Shown: piece after piece, positions 57,001 through 64,000 of the stretch | How the letters are laid out: the number at the start of each line of letters is the position of its first letter | How positions within the stretch are numbered: position 1 is the first letter of the stretch | From: Rhodamnia argentea | Lineage: Eukaryota; Streptophyta; Magnoliopsida; Myrtales; Myrtaceae | NCBI RefSeq assembly: GCF_020921035.1 | Contig: NC_063155.1 | Coordinates: 10,401,001 to 10,465,000, forward strand | Direction: 5' to 3' | DNA length: 64,000 nucleotides | Made by a program: the position numbers and the translations under genes | The notes under the pieces: model-generated | What the model was told of the DNA's origin: nothing | What the model saw: the letters and a program-made list of their open reading frames with translations, nothing else | Database searches by the model: none

Positions 57001-59929
57001 CATTGCTTGGGAGGGAATGATACTGCAAAACCCATATATAATCTCACAATCATTCTTTCCCTTAACTTAACACAGCATAGTGAGGATACCCACAGCAGAT
57101 AATTACTTATGCAACCAAAGCAAATGTCTACCGAAAAAACAACTATCTTGGAGGTTATATCCTTCTCTGGCAACCATAGAGATATACACAGAAGGAATGA
57201 CTACCAGGAGTGCAGGGGGGTGCAGGGGGCGCGGCGCGGCGTGGGGGGAAGGGGAACAAAGGTTTCATCGGAAATTAGTGAAAGCGTATAGAGGAGCATG
57301 AGAAAAGTTCTTGCCTAAGTTTTCTTTCCCGCACATTATAGTTCCCTTGTGTGGATTAAACACAAACAGTCCAAGGAACTACGACAAGTTCCAGATTTTA
57401 CACAAAAGAATACCACTTAGAATGATGCATTCAGCTCCTCCCGCATTGCTTGGGAGGGAATGATACTGCAAAACCCATATATAATCTCACAATCATTCTT
57501 TCCCTTAACTTAACACAGCATAGTGAGGATACCCACAGCAGATAATTACTTATGCAACCAAAGCAAATGTCTACCGAAAAAACAACTATCTTGGAGGTTA
57601 TATCCTTCTCTGGCAACCATAGAGATATACACAGAAGGAATGACTACCAGGAGTGCTATTCCTTTCTTTGGCAAATATAAGGGCAACTGCATCAGTGCAA
57701 CATTCCTGGCTCCCATGAACATTTCCCCAATCATTCACACTTCTGTACAGAAATTCGCCTCTCTCATCGCCCACAATTGCGGTTTCCACAGGCATTGCAC
57801 TATCTGCAATGCACAATCTTTTAAAACATCTGAAGACGAGAAGTCCAATCAAACATCATGAGCAGAAGAGCCAAAGTAGCAACTAATTGCCATGATAACA
57901 TGCATTTTACGTGCACCAATGAACCTTCATTTCCTACTAACCGTACAAAAAGAAAAGGCAGGTGGAGCATGATGAACAGCAACAACAGTTGAGAGTAAAT
58001 ATACAACTGCCTCATCAAGAAGAGGTAGCATACGGCATACACTCATTGAAAGCATAGCGAATGAAATTGCAGACTGCTGAATGAATATGCTATATTTACC
58101 ATCCTGTAAAAGAACTGGCAAAAAGATTATAACTTTTAGAATTGCAGATAACCGTCGTTCGAGTTGTTTAAAGTTCTCTAAACAGAAGACTGACAGATAA
58201 GACTGTCACCCGAGAGTTGGACAAAGGGAAAACCCTCTCTTTTAGGCTCAAACTCACTTCCTTCATCATTGCCTCCCAGCATTAAAAACTTTACTTCTGT
58301 CCTACCGTAAGAAAGGATTTGAACAAGAGTAAAAAGGACTTCTCCTTCATTATCTATGCAGCAAAAGAAGATAAGTCGGTAAGGTTGTTAGCTTAGGGTT
58401 CCCCAACAACGCTTCTCCTTCTCAAAATAGATCGAGATAAAGGCGCGTGGTATCATGAATCTAGATGACCATCTCCTTCTCTAGAGATTTTCAAATGCAC
58501 AGTGAAAATGCAATTATGGCCTGATTGAGCATAAGAAAACCATCTCTTGTATACAAGTTGAGTTCATTTTTTTTTTCACGCAGTAATGACAAGAAAGAAG
58601 AAAGCAGTGGAGAGATTCCTTTGCAGAAAAGATGAGGAAGAACAAACTTACCTAGTTTCTCTACAACACATTTGATATCAGCACTTCCATCCTAAAACCA
58701 GTAAAACGCAGTCAAGCTGTCTGAGAGAAACAGCAGTTTTGCTGAATAAATGTGCAAAGCGAGGGAATAAATGAAGTTGCAAACATACTCCAAACAAGAT
58801 CAGTCCAACTGGTGATGCGCAACCAGAGATAGAAGTCGAATATTCTCTAATGTCCATGATGAACTTGTCAACCATTGCCGGTCCCTGACATCGGCAAAAA
58901 CTTTCCTATGTCATTTCGCATATGAAATTCTAGATTATCAAAAAAGAGGCTGAAGCACTATGAATTACGAGCCCCAGAAGTCACAACAGTTTTTTCAATT
59001 TCACCAGTTGCGCTGCTATGTGAATCTGTGTACACAAAGGGTCACATTGGGTGACAATCCCCATATACCAGACAAATTGTGGAGTTGTGCTTCAAGTCCA
59101 ATTCTTTTTACCTCCGCAAGCCGCACAAGTGGGATGCAATCAACTTTGAGTCCAGGTACAAATCCCACGGTCAGGACAATGCCATGCTTTCTGTTGATTT
59201 CAGTTACATTATCCTCACTATCATCTTCCCATTCAACCTGCAGTTCCGCAGTTTTCAGAAAGAGAACAAAAAGGGCGGGCGCAAAAGAAAAAGAAGAACA
59301 TAGTCTTCGATCCGAAAAGGAAAAGGAGTTGAAGATGATTCAAGTAACCTCTTTGACTTCATTGGTAGTGACATCTATTCCAATGACTCCAGCATCGCGA
59401 GATACAATTACAGGAGTCTGAGCTCCCAACTTGCGACCAATCTGGATCATCAACAAATGGATGAAGCCAAAAAAGTGAAACGCTAAGCTCTATTCGGGAT
59501 TGATGAGCACGCAATCATACATACATATTGAAGAGCACCCGCCAAGCTAAAACCTTGGCCCGCGTGGACGATGGCAAAATGCGGGAAAATAGGCTCAGAC
59601 AGAACCTTATCGACAACTTCTTGCAAGGCAATCTGGTAAAAGAAGAAGGAAAAGGCCGTAAAAGAGCGACCTTTAACATCAGAAAACAGTCGAAGAAGAA
59701 GAAGTCGAGTAGATATTGATGACGAGATGAGATGTACATGAGCAGAAGGATTGAGGGAGAGAGCAGAGGCGAGTTTGGGGCGAGAGAGGACTTGGGAGCA
59801 GACTCTCCGCCAAGATTTGCAGACACACGCCGCCGCCGCGAAGGAAACCGCCGGCAGCCTCCCCACTATGTTGGCCATGAGGTCTTCGCTCATCGACGCC
59901 ATGCCACTTCGGTCTCTCCCACTCCCCAT
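54065..59929 (-). CDS. F-box protein with FIST domain (Arabidopsis At5g63520-like); ten exons
   Basis: A probable SCF ubiquitin-ligase substrate adaptor carrying a FIST small-molecule sensory domain. Exons: 59,929-59,738; 59,632-59,525; 59,441-59,349; 59,237-59,112; 58,884-58,789; 58,691-58,652; 57,803-57,648; 56,363-56,188; 55,119-55,001; 54,542-54,065. All borders are GT..AG and all phases agree, giving 527 aa. The F-box lies at about 14-52 (SEDLMANIVGRLPAVSFAAA, CVCKSW). FIST-like blocks include FPHFAIVHAGQGFSLAGALQ, LGAQTPVIVSRDAGVIGIDV, GDERGEFLYRSVNDWG and the C-terminal MFACCGRGASFFGRPNVDCS, FPGAPLAGMFCGGEIG. The overall plan matches the Arabidopsis protein as I recall it. Ligand and substrate are unknown. 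Intron 7 carries a 443-bp tandem duplication that copies the donor after exon 7. Confidence 0.93.
56767..57652. repeat. 443-bp tandem duplication in the F-box/FIST gene
   Basis: Copy 1 (about 56,767-57,209) and copy 2 (about 57,210-57,652) appear identical by eye over their whole length. Each begins GTGCAGGGGGGTGCAGGGGG and ends ACTACCAGGAGTGC. Copy 2's right end overlaps the last few bases of exon 7 and its GT donor, so copy 1 holds a second, decoy donor (about 57,204). The breakpoints share the short word GTGCAGGGGG. The perfect identity implies a very recent event or an assembly error. Confidence 0.9.
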
Positions 59930-60430
59930 CGTCTCCCTTCTTCCTATCCCCCTTCGCCACTCTATTTCTTGTCAACCATATGGGTTATGGTGGCAGCTTT
60001 CATCTATCAAGCTGAAAAATAACTTAGTCAAAAATCTTCGCAATCGCAATATGCAATAAGTATGTAAATATATTGTTGCAAGAGTTTTTTTTTTCTAGGT
60101 GTCGCTGTTAAATTTGCTTTGAACTGTTCGTCCTCTTCTTTTTCACTCAAGGGGTTTACTAACATAGGGAACACTAGTATCTGAAAAGCCTTTCCAAAAG
60201 GATTGATTGATATTTGAGAAAATGAATTGTATACATTACATAGGATAGACGTCCGTTATATAGAAAAGACTCCTTTATAGAATTAAACACACCATAAAAT
60301 GCCATAATGAGAATCAAATTAAAACGGAAAGCAAATAAATAAAAATGCTTCAGATATCCCGCAAATCAAGGAAACGCGTGATTTTGGGGACGAAAAGATT
60401 GGAGCTCCATAAATGGTGTGATACTGCTTC
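59930..60430. promoter_or_regulatory. Upstream of the F-box gene, running into the retroelement's 3' side
   Basis: Bases 59,930-60,060 are the presumed leader and promoter. AT-rich sequence from about 60,070 to 60,400 may be the 3' LTR of the adjacent Gypsy fossil, but I could not define both ends or a target duplication. Confidence 0.35.
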
Positions 60431-63400
60431 AAGGGTCTATTTATGGCGTTGGAACAGCCTTGATTTTTGATAATCGCGTTTTTCCAAGAACTTATGCGCT
60501 ATCTGTTCTACATCGGTCTCCTCCTCTTTAGAAGAACTCGTCCTCGAGTTATGATCGGGATATAAAGGAATATCGTGGAAGTGATATTCAAACAAATCAG
60601 CCACATTAAATGTCGGGAGATTGAAAGGTGAACTCGGTAGGTTAACGGCGTAAGCATTATCATTGATCTTGCGAAGGATGCGACATAGACCCACCTTTCG
60701 TTGCTTCAACTTATTATAAGTGCCGATAAGAAAACGCTCCTTGCTTAAATAGATCTTGTTTCATCGCCTTCTTCAAAAACCTTGGAATGGCGCCATTTGT
60801 TAGCATCATCCTTGTACCTTGAGTTAAAAGCAGCAAGTTGGCATGTAACATCAGCTTGAACGTCCAGAATTTTGGTTGCCATATTTTCTCTTGCCACACT
60901 ATAATCAGAAATCTTAGGCAGAGGAATCAAGTCAAGAGTATGCTAAGGTACACGACCGTAAACAATCTCAAATGGAGACTTGCCGGTAGAGTGGTTGACC
61001 ATGTTATTGAAAGCAAATTCTACCGGCGCAAGATATCGGTCCCATTACTTTGGCGTATCGTTACAGAGACAACGGATGATGTCTACCATAGTTCAATTGA
61101 CCACTTCGGTTTGTCCATCAATCTGAGGGTGGAAGGAGCTACTGTACCGCAAATGCGTGCCAAACAGGTTCCATAGGGTCCTTCGGAAATGGCCGAGGCA
61201 CTTGGTATCCCGATCAGAAGTAATTGTCTTTGGCACACCATATAGACGAACCACTTTGCAGAAGAAAAGACTAGCAACATGAGAAGCATCGAAGGTCTTC
61301 TTACGTGGAATAAAATGGGCCATCTTTGTGAATCTATGTTGAGTCCAAACTCATGCTGGTCTAGATAAGATCGCCAATGTTTAATAGCTCAAACCATAGT
61401 AAAGAATTCTTGTTCGTAAGTAGACCATTGACATCGAACTTCATTCAGTTTTTCACTAAAATAAGCAATTGGTTTGCCCTTTTGGGAGAGTACTGCGCCA
61501 ATTCCTACTCCGGAAGAGTCACAATCTAGTTTGAATACCTTGTCAAAGTTTGGCAAGATAAGAACTAGAGCAAGAGATAATTTCTCCTTGATTAGGGCAA
61601 AGCTTGCCTCCGCCGCATCACCCCGAGTTGAATTGTCCTTTTTTAAGCACTATGCAATAGTTGCTAAGATGGTATTGAAATTGCGGATGAACCGGTGGTA
61701 AAATGTTATTAGGCCGTGAAGCTTTGCACTTCCCCAATAATCTTGGGTGTTGGCCACTCTCGAATGGCAACAACCTTTGCCTCATCAACTCGAAGGCCAT
61801 CTGCACCAATGACATACCCTAGAAAGAGTAGTTGGTTGGTCATAAAGCTGCATTTGGGCAAGTTGATGTACAATTAATTAGCCTCTAGGACCTGCAAAAC
61901 ATCCCGTAGGTGGTCCACATGTTGTTGTTCATCCGGGCTATGATAAGGATGCCGTCGAAGTACACCACCACAAACTTTCCCAAGAAAGGCTTGAGGACTT
62001 GCGTCATCAAGCGCATAAAAGTGCTAGGAGCGTTGGTAAGCTCAAAGGGCATGACCAACCATTCGTAGAGCCCTTCAATTGTTTTGAACGTCGTCTTCCA
62101 TTCATCTCCCACTCTTATGCGGACTCGATGGTAGTCACTCCGCAAATCAATCTTTGAAAAGACCTTAGATCCTAACAACTTGTCAAGCATATCATCCAAA
62201 CGAGGAGTAGGAAATTGATACCTCATAGTAATTTTGTTAATTGCTCAACTGTCTATACACATTCGCATGCTCCCATCTTTCTTCGATGTAAGAAGGGCAG
62301 AAACGGCACGAGAGCTCATGCTCTCTTATATAAAACCTTTCCGAAGAAGTTCTTCCATCTTCTCTTGTAATATTAGGTTTTCCTTCGGGATCATATGATA
62401 ATGAGGTAGGTTTAGAAGACTAGCATCGGAAAGAAAATCAATTTAGTGTTGAATGTCTCGTATCGGTGGCAATCCATCTAGTAAGTCCTCGGGAATAATG
62501 TCGGAGAAGGCCTTCAGCAACGATTGGAGGGCTTCTAGAATTGTGATGGCTTCCTGCTTGGATCCACTGTCTACAATCAGGTACATGCCATTCCTTTTGC
62601 GAACATTGAGGAGAATGCTAGTTTCGTTCTTCTTTTAAATAGTTCGTGAAACTCGAGCAACTTCATTTAATGGCTGAAGAGTGATTTTAGTCTTCTCCCA
62701 CACAAAGGAGTAAATATTCTCACGCGCTTGGTGAGTAACATCAACATCATATTGCCACGGTCGTCCCAACAAGACGTGGCACACATCCATCTCAACAACA
62801 TCACAAATTATTGTATCATTATATGATTTTTCCATAGAAATAGGCAAACAACAAATCTGAGTTATCTTAAGTTCCGGCCCCTTACGGATCCAACCAATCA
62901 TATAAGGTGAGGGATGAGCTTCTGTCCTCGGTTGAAGGTGGTTGACAAGTGCTTTGGATACAATGTTCTCATAGCTGCCACTATCAATAATGACATTGCA
63001 GACCTTCCCATTGATAGTGCAATGGGTGCGGAAGAAGTTATTTTGCTAAGAGTCATCCTTTTGTAGGGTTAATAGCAGCCGTTTGACCACGCAGTTAACA
63101 TATTTTCCTTCTTAATCGGCCACTTCTTCTTCATCCTCCCAATCATTCTCATAAAGTTCACCTTCATGCCCGACCGGGTTCACCTCCTTCTGCCATGGAC
63201 AATCACTTGAGCGGCATCCGGGTTCCTTGCATTTAAAGCATTTCCTTGGATAGGACTTCACGTAGGGATTCCGAGCCACATCACGAGCTTTTGAGGTAAG
63301 AGGCTCGGGAGGCTTAGGCGGCCCAAAAGTATTCCCCGAATTTCAATTCATAGTGTTGGATTGTCAATTCGAGGACTCAGCAACATCCCGTGGTTTTCCT
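60431..63400 (-). mobile_element. Ty3/Gypsy LTR retrotransposon (decayed fossil)
   Basis: Minus-strand remains in the Gypsy order, right to left: a gag CCHC zinc knuckle (about 63,200-63,250, CFKCKEPGCRSSDC), aspartic protease region (about 62,640-63,010, with IDSGSYENIVS and HVLLGRPWQYDVDV), reverse transcriptase (about 61,890-62,230, [24 protein letters not shown]), RNase H region (about 61,400-61,700), integrase (about 60,930-61,323, [32 protein letters not shown]) and a C-terminal tail (about 60,440-60,700, LRKINDNAYAVNLP). The internal order identifies Gypsy rather than Copia. The element is broken in many places and shortened on the gag side, and clear paired LTRs were not found, so it is old. 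Confidence 0.9.
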
Positions 63401-63509
63401 CGTTCGAATGTCCCTCAAGGAATATGATTGCTCGTTTGATTTGAGAAGTTGGTTCGTTTCGATTATAACTCCACTTTTCCGGCCATCTCTTATACATCTT
63501 CTACAAAAT

Positions 63510-64000
63510 ATAGATGTCACGCCCCGAACCATACGAGCACGCCAACTTCCCACCCGACCACACTTGAATACAAATTTCCAAGAACCAGTAGCCAACAAAT
63601 ACGAACTAAGCATGAATGAAAAGCACATGCGGAAGCGAATACAAAACTCCATACATAAAACTAAACATACGATATTTCGGGATAGGAAGAGAAAACTTAT
63701 ATATAATCACATGTCATTTACAACATCCGGACCCAAGGCTTTGAAGGCCATATGTATAAGCCTAAGACCACCCATAACAAAAAGGATCAAGTGATCGAAG
63801 CTTAACTTCTTTACTAGGAGGATTCTCCCAAAAAGTCAAGGGGCAACTATCCTATGCCCCATCCCTACTGTCATCGGATGACGTCCTTGACTCCTCCTCA
63901 TCGATTTCGGAAGGCAGCTCTAGGTCGACCTTAGCATCAAAAGGTTCCACTATCTCAACATCTTGGTCGGACTCCATAAGCTCTAGCTCGGACTTCGAAT
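63510..64000 (-). other. Second repetitive piece running off the right edge
   Basis: The boundary-like sequence TGTCACGCCCCGAACC (about 63,515) followed by CATGCGGAAGC (about 63,627) suggests another element abutting the Gypsy fossil; a similar arrangement begins the insert at 16.48 kb. On the minus strand, 64,000 to about 63,857 reads as an acidic C-terminus (SELELMESDQDVEIVEPFDA...SRTSSDDSRDGA) that is open to the window edge. No family is assigned. Confidence 0.35.

Noticed and set aside
56988-57616. Two identical 61-codon minus-strand frames
   Set aside because: They repeat because of the 443-bp tandem duplication in the intron, not because of a duplicated gene.
1-64000. CRISPR arrays, rRNA and tRNA genes, bacterial operons, riboswitches
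   Set aside because: No regular direct-repeat/spacer array, no tRNA B-box with matching cloverleaf and no rRNA-like blocks were noticed; the sequence is plant nuclear. A tRNA or small-RNA scanner would be needed to exclude short RNA genes.

Overview
This window is nuclear DNA from a flowering plant, most likely a rosid dicot. It shows interrupted genes with GT..AG introns, plant-only families (chloroplast acetolactate synthase, non-specific phospholipase C, nodulin-like MFS, DUF3339, DUF3444 J-proteins), long AT-rich intergenic DNA and plant transposon relics. Myrtales is a weak guess from the look of the repeats; nothing in the sequence proves it.

Layout. 1-3.8 kb: acetolactate synthase (ALS) on the minus strand, with an unexpected intron and an apparent reading-frame change in its transit peptide. 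7.2-7.6 kb: SEC61 gamma (minus). 12.5-13.1 kb: NF-YC histone-fold transcription factor (minus). 14-40 kb: a decayed tandem array of a two-gene module, an intronless DnaJ/DUF3444 gene followed by a nodulin-like MFS transporter. Only the rightmost pair (31,964-34,417 and 36,120-39,604) is intact. To its left are two broken J-protein copies (about 14.5-16.5 and 22.1-23.9 kb), one broken transporter copy (about 28.9-30.8 kb), a smaller transporter scrap (31.3-31.4 kb) and duplicated flanking DNA, interrupted by a hAT-type transposon, a solo LTR and minisatellite-like repeats. 43.5-44.5 kb: a four-exon DUF1499 plastid-type protein (minus). 45.2-47.3 kb: two DNA transposons with intact target-site duplications packed side by side. 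47.4-49.2 kb: Mediator subunit MED30 (plus). 49.8-51.8 kb: non-specific phospholipase C (minus). 53.3 kb: a 69-aa DUF3339 membrane protein (plus). 54.1-59.9 kb: a ten-exon F-box protein with a FIST domain (minus), carrying a visually perfect 443-bp tandem duplication in one intron. 60.4-63.4 kb: a decayed Ty3/Gypsy retroelement (minus), then a further unidentified piece running off the right edge.

The host genes are mostly unrelated housekeeping and regulatory genes (branched-chain amino-acid synthesis, ER translocation, transcription, lipid hydrolysis, ubiquitin ligase targeting) and do not form a pathway. The most unusual items are the ALS intron and leader, the co-duplicated J-protein/transporter module, and the transposon pile-up that occupies the shared upstream space of the DUF1499 and MED30 genes. 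Gene models were assembled by hand from reading frames, splice consensus and family memory; exon joins were checked for phase, but no search or alignment was run.
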